Origin: Siphonodentalium dalli
Lineage: Eukaryota > Mollusca > Scaphopoda > Gadilida > Siphonodentaliidae
Direction: 5' to 3'
NCBI GenBank assembly: GCA_032622095.1
Contig: CP136068.1
Span: 50,464,443-50,528,442 of the forward strand
DNA: 64,000 nucleotides
Below, piece by piece: positions 46,917 to 56,583 of the stretch. A program made the translations under genes and the position numbers. Below the pieces are notes generated by a model. It saw only the letters and a list, made by a program, of their open reading frames with translations. It had not been told where the DNA came from and ran no database searches. The stretch's first letter is position 1; each line of letters opens with the position of its first letter.

Positions 46917-48419
46917 GTGACGGAAAATGGAGTTGAAAAACTCCTGAAAAACATCAACATCCACAAGGCCACTGGACCCGATGGTATACCCGGAAGGCTC
47001 CTAAAAGCAGTCGCAACCGAGATCACGCCGATGCTAACTAAGTTATTTCAGGCATCCATCAACCAGGGGAAGGTTCCATTAGACTGGAAACAGGCATACA
47101 TCACGCCACTCCACAAGAAAGGGGACAGGACAGCAGCATCAAATTATCGGCCAGTCTCTTTGACCTCCATCTGCTGCAAACTGATGGAGCATATACTACA
47201 CAGCCGCATAATATCACATCTGGAGTCACATGACATTCTCTCCAAGTACCAACATGGCTTTAGAAAGAAACGCTCATGCGAGACACAACTACTCTCAACT
47301 GTGGATGATTTCACCAGAGGTATCTTCGAGCAGGAACAGATTGACGCTGTATTGTTGGACTTTTCGAAGGCCTTCGACAAGGTGCCTCACCAACGACTTC
47401 TGCTCAAATGTGAGAAATATGGCATCCGATGTAACACCTTAGACTGGATAAGTGATTTCTTATCGGAAAGAAGTCAGAAAGTCGTCCTTGAGGGTCAACA
47501 CTCAAGCTCAGCAAATGTAACATCTGGAGTGCCCCAAGGAACTGTGATGGGACCATTGCTCTTCTTGATATATATCAACGACTTAACCAAACACGTGACA
47601 GCGACACCTCGTCTATATGCTGACGACTGCTTGCTGTACAGATCCATCAAGTCGGAGAAGGATGCATTGGAACTTCAAACAGATCTGGACAAACTGCAGA
47701 ACTGGGAGCGAGAATGGCAAATGAAGTTCAATGAAGACAAGTGCGAGGCTATAACCATCACTAACAAGACGAAGAACATTATCAAAAGTCACTACTACAT
47801 CCATGACAAACAGCTCAACTCTGTTACAACGGCAAAATACTTGGGGATCACCTTCCAAAATGACATGAGTTGGAACACCCATATCAACCAAATGTGTGCA
47901 AAGGCGAACTCGACCACGGCCTTCATAAGAAGAAACTTATCAGGATGCACACCGGCTATCAGAGAGCGTTGCTATAAGGCGATGGTTCGACCCATAGCCG
48001 AGTACGCATCGAACGTCTGGAGTCCACACACCGATGGAAACACCAAAAAGATAGAGAGGGTACAGGAAAGGGCAGCACGCATGGTGAATAACAACTACCA
48101 CAGACGCAGTGGCGCACCAGCCATGGTACAATCTCTGGAATGGACACCACTGAAGAAAAGAAGGGATATTACTAAATGCACCACCTTCTACAAATGTATC
48201 AACGAGCTAGTATCGATTGACCACAAGACACTTCTCGAGAAGTACAAATCGTCAACACGTGGACATAACCAGAAATACCGACAACATCATACAAGGGTTG
48301 ATGTCTACAAGTACTCCTTCTTTCCATCAGCGATAAGACTATGGAACTCCATGCCAAAAGAAGTAGTCAACTGCAACTCTCTAGAAGACCTGAATAGGGA
48401 GCTGCATAGCTGTGCCTGA
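46917..48419 (+). CDS. LINE reverse transcriptase, intact but N-terminally truncated
   Basis: 500 uninterrupted codons are open from the insertion point, so there is no true start codon (the first codon is GTG). RT blocks in order: HKATGPDGIPGRLLK (about residue 16), YRPVSLTSICCKLMEHI, VLLDFSKAFDKVPH (catalytic Asp), SGVPQGTVMGPLLFLIYIND, RLYADDCLLYRS (YADD catalytic pair) and KYLGITFQNDMSWNTH (thumb). The C-terminal part has ERVQERAARMV and PSAIRLWNSMPK. The endonuclease domain is absent through 5' truncation, so this copy cannot mobilise itself. It belongs to the CR1/Jockey-type group. The codon usage is richer in G/C than the surrounding AT-rich DNA. Confidence 0.92.
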   Translation: MTENGVEKLLKNINIHKATGPDGIPGRLLKAVATEITPMLTKLFQASINQGKVPLDWKQAYITPLHKKGDRTAASNYRPVSLTSICCKLMEHILHSRIISHLESHDILSKYQHGFRKKRSCETQLLSTVDDFTRGIFEQEQIDAVLLDFSKAFDKVPHQRLLLKCEKYGIRCNTLDWISDFLSERSQKVVLEGQHSSSANVTSGVPQGTVMGPLLFLIYINDLTKHVTATPRLYADDCLLYRSIKSEKDALELQTDLDKLQNWEREWQMKFNEDKCEAITITNKTKNIIKSHYYIHDKQLNSVTTAKYLGITFQNDMSWNTHINQMCAKANSTTAFIRRNLSGCTPAIRERCYKAMVRPIAEYASNVWSPHTDGNTKKIERVQERAARMVNNNYHRRSGAPAMVQSLEWTPLKKRRDITKCTTFYKCINELVSIDHKTLLEKYKSSTRGHNQKYRQHHTRVDVYKYSFFPSAIRLWNSMPKEVVNCNSLEDLNRELHSCA

Positions 48420-48602
48420 GGACAACAATGCATCTACATTTTACTGCAAGACGTTTTAACCTGTAAATACAACATTGCTTTTAATCATAAATCTATTTTA
48501 ACAACTTCCTCATCCGCCGGCACACAATAGTGCGATATTGTCCCAACAGAAATACACCTCTGCCAGGACATGCACTGTAATACGAAGAAGAAGAAGAAGA
48601 AG
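46917..48602 (+). mobile_element. 5'-truncated LINE inserted in the left palindrome arm
   Basis: The insertion begins within an RT-coding sequence and ends with a (GAA)n tail at 48584-48602. The uninterrupted counterpart in the right arm (ATATGTGTGTCATATACATG in complement) gives the target. A short TG-rich target duplication (about 4-6 nt) is likely but ambiguous. The ORF is intact, so this is the youngest element in the window by this criterion. Confidence 0.85.
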
Positions 48603-50403
48603 TGTGTGCCATATACATGTACATATATATTCGTGTATACTCTGCCCAGGGCACACCGACACCGACACATGCCCGTATATACGGTGTGCATTATGTATAC
48701 ATGTAAGTGTACTCAGTTGAGGACACAGCGACACCGACAGTATATATACCCGTTCGTACTCTGCCCAGGGCACACCGACACCGCCACATGCCTGTATAGT
48801 GGAGTAGATTAAGTAAAAATTTCAAGGCAATTTTTCAAATTGTGACTAAAGCATGAAACTTTGCACATATGTACATATTCACACACTTATTGATATTAGA
48901 TATGGAGCCACGCTGAAATTTAACTTTAACCCCTCTTCTAAGGGGTTTTCCAAATTTAAAGAGCGTTTCGTGATTAAATAGGTTATTCAATATCGCAATT
49001 AATCCTACCATGAAATATGCGAATTAAAATTAGTCATATAGGTAGGTATGACCCTGAGAGATATGATGCCACATTTGTAGGGTAAAACTGGAACTCCCCG
49101 TCCAAGACGGCCGTCAAAATGGCAGCTGAAAGAGGAAATTTGACGTTTTTTCACTAATATCTTCTAGATCAGGTTCGCTGTATGGAACTGGTTTGGATAT
49201 GGGACTTTATTTTTGTATTGTTCGTGTTAACTGATCATTAGAGCAATGAAATATGCCATTCGTGTGATTCCAGTCCCTTCCGATCCCTCAATAATTCGAT
49301 TATACAGAACTCGGTATGACATTTCACCGAAAATCGCCGTTAGTATTCTAGTCACATTTTAACAAGAAATTGACAGAACTGTGCAAATTAAGTGAGGCAT
49401 ACAATTAATTACGAATATTTGAACTCAATCAACAAAAATTGTCACTTTGTCGGAAAATGGCTGCAAAAATGGCGGCCAAAACCTGGAAAATGGTAAATAT
49501 TGCCCCAGCATGCCATGTAATCGCTTACAAGTTGTGATTGATGAATACAATTGGCTATGCTGTCTACATTAAATTTTAGCATTTTTGATGCACATTTGTT
49601 AAGTGTTACTAATGTAACCAATGACATTGCCAGAATTATTGGATTTTTATATCACAAGCTTGACATCAAAATTGGCAAAAATTAACTTTTCGAGTCTGGA
49701 CCATTAATTTAAGTAAATGGGACTATCTTTGGTATCAAAGATGTTTATTGTTTTTGGTCTGTCTTAAATGCGTCACACTAATGTGTTTTAAGACACCATT
49801 ACTCAAGATGGCTTCCAAAATGGCAACCACATTTGGTAATTTGTTTTACATATATCCCGAGTAGTATTCTCTGTTCCCAAGAGTTAGCAAATTGTAACTC
49901 ACTTGGTTAGTAACCATATTACTTAATCCACTGACTACTACGTGTTTCATTCTCGTTGTCCCTGTACCTTCTGGGGCATGATTAATCCATTTAAATGATG
50001 TACTGTCGTGTGGACTTTTGCCAAAAATGTCTTTTGGGACTCTGGCCATATATTTTAACGGAAAAAGGCAGAATGTCTAAACGGAACAGAGTGAAACCAT
50101 ATTAGCATAAAATATCAACTTAATTATATGGTGTATATCAAAATGGTAGCCAGGGAGTTATTGTATGGTCATGAATGGTGCGAATGAGTAGCCTATACGG
50201 TGATGGGGTGGTGCGTCCATGGTGAGATGTATATGTATACAAGGGGTGACTGTATGGTCATGTGTGAGGTGATTAGCTATACAAGGATTATGTGTATGGT
50301 TATTGGAGTGGTGTATTCAGTATAGTACAGTAGGTAGTCATTGTATGTCTCTTTCTTCGGTCTATAGCATGACATTAACCAATTGACTTCTGAAAGTTTG
50401 AGG

Positions 50404-51200
50404 CGTTGGCAGCATTTCACTGATTGAGTGATTGTACCACATTTTTGTTGTGGTACAATTCCGAATATCTAGGGTGACACTCCATAGTTTCGAATGATCA
50501 GTAGGGGTGATTTTATAGATATAAAGTGCTAGTGGTTTCTGGCACCATTCATGTGGTATGTATATTAAGACAAGGTGGGATATGAATTTGTGTAATTTTA
50601 GAAGGTGTTCTAGACTGATGAAAAAATAAGTGCAAGTGACCTTGACCCCACCCATAGACAGCAGTAGTGTTTTCTGCGAAACAGTGGCTCTAGATACTGG
50701 GTCCATTTATTAGCACCCAAAATTTGTCATCTGCATTAAAAATTGATTTTCTGGTATTTTTAACGCCGAAAGTTTGAAATTTTTTCACATTGATGTTGGA
50801 AGCTAGAGGCCTTTAAACCAACATAGGTGACCATGCTTGAAAAAATCTGGTATTCGTGCCCCTTGGGTATGAAAATGCAATATTTTGGTCATTTTTTGAA
50901 TAAAAATCACATTTTCAATCAAAAGATCAAGGGCCATAACTATTGATAGCCTATATATTATGGAAATTATGTATCAAATTCTGAATGCCTATTCTGTACT
51001 AATTCCAGGCATATATATATTGTCTATATGGTTTTGGATCATAATCCAGATAAATTTCAATGAATCTATGGGCCCCCTATTTTTGGGCCCATTCCTGTTG
51101 AAACTGTGGAGTGTCACCTAGAATTGTACCACAAAACGACGTTCGTGTCTCCATGGGAATACATGCTATTGACCAATCAGGACGAGCCTTGTATGTAGGT
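50404..51200. mobile_element. Nested inverted-repeat element in the left arm only
   Basis: The right arm reads straight across this position (54180-54200), so about 800 bp were inserted here, or lost there. Subterminal inverted repeats TTGTGGTACAATT...GGTGACACTCCATAGTTT (50446-50491) and the complement (51101-51134) mark it as a likely DNA element. Interior sequence has only chance frames. Confidence 0.7.
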
Positions 51201-51659
51201 TTAGGCAAGGTCGTATTACAAGTATATATATAGTGACTGTATGGTAATGTGTGGGATATACATGCCTACATTGGGTGACTATTGTCACGGATGGGTGTAT
51301 ATGTATGCATATGTTGGCTGTATGATCACGCATGGGACTGCGGGTGTATGCATATATAGGGAGTGGTTGTATGCTTATGTGCAATGTATATAGGTGTACA
51401 TGGAATGACAGTATCATGATTGTTGAAGTGTACATGCATACCTGGAGCATAGTTGGGTGGTCTTTGGTGGTGTATGGGTATATATGAAGTGCCCATGTGG
51501 TCATGGTTGCATGGTCAAGGTTGCATATGTGATGTATATGCATCTCTGCCATATTACGTTATGGGGTGTAATGTTATGTATATTACGTGATGTCATTGAT
51601 GAACAATGGGGAGCCTCGCCTGAATTATATTCCTAATAGGTGTATTACCGCATATTATG

Positions 51660-51885
51660 TTAAAGGGACACGATGCATTCTGTGTGAATATTAAAGGGAG
51701 ACAATCCGCTCGCAATGCGTGAATGTTAAAAGGACGGCACTTTCGGTATGATAATGTTAAAGCAACACGAGGTACTCATAAAGTGAATTGTAAAGGGACA
51801 CTCGGCACTCACTTTGGATGAATGTTAAAGGGACACACGGCACTCGCAGTGGGTGCAAGTTAAAAGGACACAGAACAAAATTTCC
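51660..51885 (+). repeat. TTAAAGGGACAC minisatellite (left arm)
   Basis: About seven diverged units of roughly 28-32 bp share TTAAAGGGACAC plus GGCACTCGC. They are mirrored at 53500-53720 in the right arm. A partial copy also lies next to the spacer (about 52940-52980) and an isolated one outside the element at 58592. Confidence 0.8.
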
Positions 51886-52242
51886 AAAAAAGATTAAACA
51901 CTTACAAAACTTAAATTTAACCCAAAAAAAAAAAAAAATAGAAAAATTTAAAAACTTGACAAAATTTCTAAAATTGAAACAAAATTTAAATGTTCAAAAA
52001 TTAAAAAATTAAACAAAAATTTTTTATTTCCAAAAACTTCAAAATTATTTCCAAAAAACAAAAAAAATCTAATATTTCTAAATGTTTTAAATCTTTCAAA
52101 TTGTTCACAATTTTAAAACTTCAAATTTTCGGGCTCTTAATGTACCTTTTATCAATAAGTATCTCTCGTATATCTTCTCTCCCACCCAAATATGAATATA
52201 TAACGAAGACGAGAATAACATTTTGATGAAGTTTATATGAAT

Positions 52243-52794
52243 TTAATCATTTCTCATCGCTTCATCCGCAGCCCATTCATTATTATTTGACCATTTTCTT
52301 CATGATAGTGTTATGTATGGGGGATGTTTTCAATCGATGCTAGTATTCTATCAACCGTCTGTAAATTTTGAGAAAGAGATCAAACTCTGTGTTGATGCAT
52401 TCTCGTTGAGCTTTTTCCTCAGCCTTTTCTTCCGACATGCTCTCTTCTTCCATCAGCTGATCAACCTTATCAGACCACAATTACGCCGCTTCCGCATCAT
52501 CGTTGACGCGTTTCAACATACTTTTGAATGTGCTCATCTCGCCGCACATCGCGCAGCTTTCGGACGGCCGATTACCGCTCTACTACCGGCGACAGTATCA
52601 TCCTCCGAATCTGATAACGTTTCCCGTTCATCTTCGTCCGAATCTAGAACCGTTTCTCGGTTATACGCAGCATCTTCGTATCGCCCGAATATATCTTTCT
52701 TCGATCCTGACATAACTCCGTGTTTACTATTCTTATGTCTTTGTAGATTGTAGTTCGTCGATAATATCTTTCTGCATAAATGGCAGCCGTGCAT
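52243..52794 (-). pseudogene. Decayed C2H2 zinc-finger gene in the palindrome spacer
   Basis: The first frame (52794-52534) starts MHGCHLCRK and has one finger with the spacing C-x2-C-x12-H-x4-H at residues 4, 7, 20 and 25. It continues with SGSKKDIFGRYEDAAYN and an acidic Ser/Asp stretch (VLDSDEDERETLSDSEDD). A frameshift near 52545 leads to MSTFKSMLKRVNDDAEAA, a stop near 52480, then a helical, charged part (DKVDQLMEEESMSEEKAEEK, FLKIYRRLIEY) and, after further breaks, NEWAADEAMRND with a stop at 52243. The pattern (single N-terminal finger, acidic linker, alpha-helical C-terminus) recalls repeat-associated C2H2 proteins seen in many invertebrates, from memory. It may encode a DNA-binding factor once used by the element, or be a captured host gene. 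Confidence 0.62.
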
Positions 52795-52985
52795 TATCTC
52801 GAATTATTGGAAGAACGATCGCCCTTATATCAGCGAAAAGAAGAGAGATTCAGTTAAATTTTAACATTTGTTTTATTTTTGGAGAAAAAAATAAAGTTTT
52901 GTAAGTTTTTAATCTTTTTTTGAAATTTTGAAGTTTAAAATTTTGTTCTGTGTCCTTTTAACATTCATCCACAGTGCCGAGTGGA

Positions 52986-53078
52986 TATAATAATGAATGG
53001 GATGCGGATGAAGTGATGAGAAAATTCAAGAAACTCCTAGAAATAAATCTAACGGTCGAAGATTCAGACAATGATTAA
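52986..53078 (+). pseudogene. Second copy of the zinc-finger gene 3' end, in the right arm
   Basis: 28 codons (NEWDADEVMRKFKKLL, then VEDSDND and a stop) are the mirror-image counterpart of the last codons of the spacer gene. The left-arm copy lost an internal piece of about 45 nt relative to this one. It shows that the inner borders of the palindrome lie inside the gene's 3' end. Confidence 0.7.
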
Positions 53079-56000
53079 ATATCAATAAACTTCATCAAAA
53101 TGTTATTCCCGTCTTCGTTATATATTCATATTTGGGTGGGAGAGAAGATATGCGAGATATACTTATTGATAAAAGGTACATTAAGAGCCCGAAAATTTGA
53201 AGTTTTTAAATTGGTAAAATGTTATCATAATTCGTGAACAATTTGAAAGATTTATAAAAAATTGAAGTTTTTTGAAATTAATTTTGTTTTGTTTAATTTT
53301 TTAATTTTATTTAATTTTTGAACATTTCAATTTTGTTTCAATTTTTTCAAGTTTTGTATTTTTATTTTTTTTTAAGAAAACAAACATTTTTAAAATTACA
53401 ATTTATTTTCAATTTAGGAATTTTGTTTTTAAGTTTTAACATTTTTTTTTTATTTTTGAAAAAATTTAAGTTTTGTGTTTAATCTTTTTTGGAATTTTTG
53501 AAGTTTAAAATTTGGTTGTGTGTCCTTTTAACTTGCACCCACTGCGAGTGCCGTGTGTCCCTTTAACATTCATCCAAAGTGAGTGCCGAGTGTCCTTATG
53601 AGTACCTCGTGTCGTTTTAACATTATCATACCGCGAGTGCCGTCCCTTTAACATTCACGCATTGCGAGCGCATTGTCTCCCTTTAATACTCACACAGAAT
53701 GCATCGTGTCCCTTTAACATAATATGCGGTAATACACCTATTAGGAATATAATTCAGGGCGAGGCTCCCCATTGTTCATCAATGGCATCACGTAATATAC
53801 ATAACATTACACCCCATAACGTAATATGGTAGAGATGCATATACATCACATATGCAACCATGACCATGCAACCATGACCACATGGGAACTTCATATATAC
53901 CCATACACCACCAAAGACCATCCAGCTATGCTCCAGGTATGCATGTACACATCAATAATCATGATACAGTCATTCCATGTACACCTATATACATTGCACA
54001 TAAGCATACAACCACTCCATATATATGCACACACCCGCAGTCCCACGCGTGATCATACAGCCAACATATGCATACATATACACCCATATGTGACAATAGT
54101 CACCCAATGTAGGCATGTATATCCCACACATTACCATACAGTCACTATATATATACTTGTAATACGACCTTGCCTAATCCTCGAACTTTCAGAAGTCAAA
54201 TCACACGGCATTGGTTAATGTCATGCTATAGACTGAAGAAAGAGACATACAATGACTACCTACTGTACTATACCGAATACACCACTCCAATAACCATACA
54301 CATAATCCTTGTATAGCTAATCACCTCACACATGACCATACAGTCACCCCTTGTATACATATACATCTCACCATGGACACACCACCCCATCACCGTATAG
54401 GCTACTCATTCGCACCATTCATGACCATACAATAACTCCCTGACTACACCATTTTGATATACACCATATAATTAAGTTGATTTTTATGCTAATATGGTTT
54501 CACTCTGTTCCGTTTAGACATTCTGCCCTTTTCCGTTAAAATATATGGCCAGAGTTCCAAAAGACATTTTTGGAAAAAGTCCACACTACAGTACATCATT
54601 TAAATGAATTAATCATGCCCCAGAAGGTACAGGGACAACGAGAATGAAACACGTAGTAGTCAGTGGATTAAGTAATATATGGTTACTAACTAAGTGAGTT
54701 ACAATTTGCTAACTCTTGGGAACAGAGAATACTACTCGGGATATATGTAAAACAAAATTACCAAATGTGGTTGCCATTTTGGAAGCCATCTTGAGTAATG
54801 TTGTCTTAAAACACATTAGTGTGACGCATTTAAGACAGACCAAAAACAATAAACATCTTTGATACCAAAGATAGTCCCATTTACTTGAATAAATGGTCCA
54901 GATTCGAAAAGTTAATTTTTGCCATTTTTGATGTCACGTTTGTGATAAAAAAAATCCAATAATTCTGGCAATGTCATTTTCAGACAAAGGGACAATATTT
55001 GTTGATTGAGTTCAAATATTCGTAATTAATTGTATGCCTCACTTAATTTGCACAGTTCTGTCAATTTCTTGTTAAAATATGACTAGAATCCTAACGATGA
55101 TTTTCGTTGAAATTTCATACCGAGTTCTGTATAGTCGAATTATTGAGGGATCGGAAGGGACTGGAATCACACGAATGGCATATTTCATTGCTCTAATGAT
55201 CAGTTAACACGAACAATACAGAATAAAGTCACATCTCCAAACCAGTTCCATACAGCAGAACCTGATCTAGAAGATATTAGTGAAAAAACGTCAAATTTCC
55301 TCTTTCAGATGCCATTTTGACGGCCGTCTTGGACGGGGAGTTCCAGTTTTACCCTAAAAATGTGGCATCATATCTCTCAGAGTCATACCTACTTATGTGA
55401 CTAATTTTAATTCGCCTATTTCATGGTAGGATTAATTGCGATATTGAATAACTTATTTAATCACGAAACGCTCTTTAAATTTGGAAAACCCCTTAGAAGA
55501 GGGGTTAAAGTTAAATTTCAGCGTGGGTCCATATCTAATATCAATAAGTGTGTGAATATGTACATATGTGCAAAGTTTCATGCTTTAGTCACAATTTGAA
55601 CAATTGCCTTGAAATGTTTACTTAATCTACTCCACTATACAGGCATGTGACTGTGTCGGTGTCGGTGTGCCATGGGCAGAGTACGAACGGGTATATATAC
55701 TGTCGGTGTCGGTGTGTCCTGGATTGAGTACACTTACATGTATACATAAAGCACACCGTATATACGGGCATGTGTCGGTGTCGGTGTGCCCTGGGCAGAG
55801 TATAAACGAATATATATGTACATGTATATGACACACACATATAGAGTTGGGTTCTGAGATACTTGAGCAAACAGTAACCATACTTGCGCATGTCGGTGTC
55901 GGTGTCCTACGTACACATATAGCTATACATATATGTATATTAAATATATATATTAAATATATATATATATATATATAGCTATATACATATCCGTGTCGAT

Positions 56001-56124
56001 AATATATATGGAGAAATATATATGATTTCGTGCGTCTTACATGAAGACCTAGCCCATGTAAGCCACTGCATTATCTTATATATGATAGGCTCCCTATATG
56101 GATGCACTCATTGCACTGGCACAT
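52986..56124 (-). repeat. Right arm of the giant palindrome
   Basis: This is the inverted copy of the left arm without the LINE and without the 0.8-kb nested element. It thus probably represents the older, uninterrupted state. Motif pairs AAATGGCATCTGAAAG/CGTCTTGGACGG (about 55310) and GGTTGCCATTTTGGAAGCCA (about 54770) mirror those of the left arm. Confidence 0.85.
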
Positions 56125-56583
56125 AGCCTTTAATGCTACAACAGCGCATCTCCCGCCACGAAATTATTATGTTGATCACCTTCATCTGCGCATACGCTCA
56201 CGTTCAATTTTAACTAATTTTACACAGAACATCAAAAAGAGTTTGCTCCATTTTAGAAGTCAAATTGAAGGCTAACTAATGAGAGCGAGCTAATCGTAGT
56301 TTATAGGCGTGTTTATTTCCGCTTCTAGTTCCAGCTAACGAGACCGTGATTTCATCTATGTCACATTTTCACGATGGCACCGGAAACGAATACCGCGCTA
56401 ATTGAAGAGTATGCCAACACACTCCTGACTATACGTGGAACGAGGTGGCATTGCATATAATATATATCCGGAACCTTCTATATACTTATCTGTGATATCC
56501 TATATGAATCGAAACGCGTTGTATTTTGTTTTGTTCGAGTCAAATAGGGAGAGAGATAGCTCGCAAAAAAATCAGATAGGACG
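56125..56583 (+). promoter_or_regulatory. Upstream region of the GPCR gene with TATA-like sequence
   Basis: This short stretch lies between the palindrome end and the receptor ATG. A TATA-like CATATAATATATAT (56454-56467) lies about 120 nt before the start codon. A short upstream frame (ATGTCACATTTTCACG) begins near 56358. Promoter activity is inferred only. Confidence 0.3.

Larger units (their letters stand above)
48603..52287 (+). repeat. Left arm of the giant palindrome, inner part
   Basis: This pairs with 52986-55840 in inverted orientation. It is longer than its partner mainly because of a nested insertion at about 50404-51200. It includes paired motifs CAAGACGGCCGTCAAAATGG (about 49110), AAATGGCTGCAAAAATGGCG (about 49455) and CAAGATGGCTTCCAAAATGG (about 49805). 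No conserved ORF was found. Confidence 0.85.
46558..56124. mobile_element. Giant palindromic element with central zinc-finger gene
   Basis: The whole interval is one long inverted repeat. The left arm runs 46558-46916 and 48603-52287 (interrupted by a LINE) and the right arm 52986-56124. Arm identity is roughly 95% in a 200-nt stretch compared by eye. Outer ends share ATGTGCCA(A/G)TG. In order from the ends inward, the arms hold AT microsatellites, CACCGACACCGAC subterminal repeats, a module homologous to the 38.8-kb palindrome, TGTATGGTCATG minisatellites, TTAAAGGGACAC minisatellites and A/T-rich tracts. The spacer of about 700 bp carries a decayed C2H2 gene. No transposase was recognised, so the transposition mechanism is unknown. 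Confidence 0.85.

Noticed and set aside
51166-51552. 128-codon His/Tyr/Thr-rich frame and its mirror at 53826-54218
   Set aside because: They are translations of the TGTATGGTCATG minisatellite in both palindrome arms. The copies differ without coding constraint.
51660-51885. CRISPR-like array
   Set aside because: The spaced repeats are degenerate minisatellite units without unique spacers, and the genome is eukaryotic.
52313-52753. 146-codon plus-strand frame over the palindrome spacer
   Set aside because: It is antisense to the zinc-finger gene, whose CxxC...HxxxxH pattern is much more convincing.
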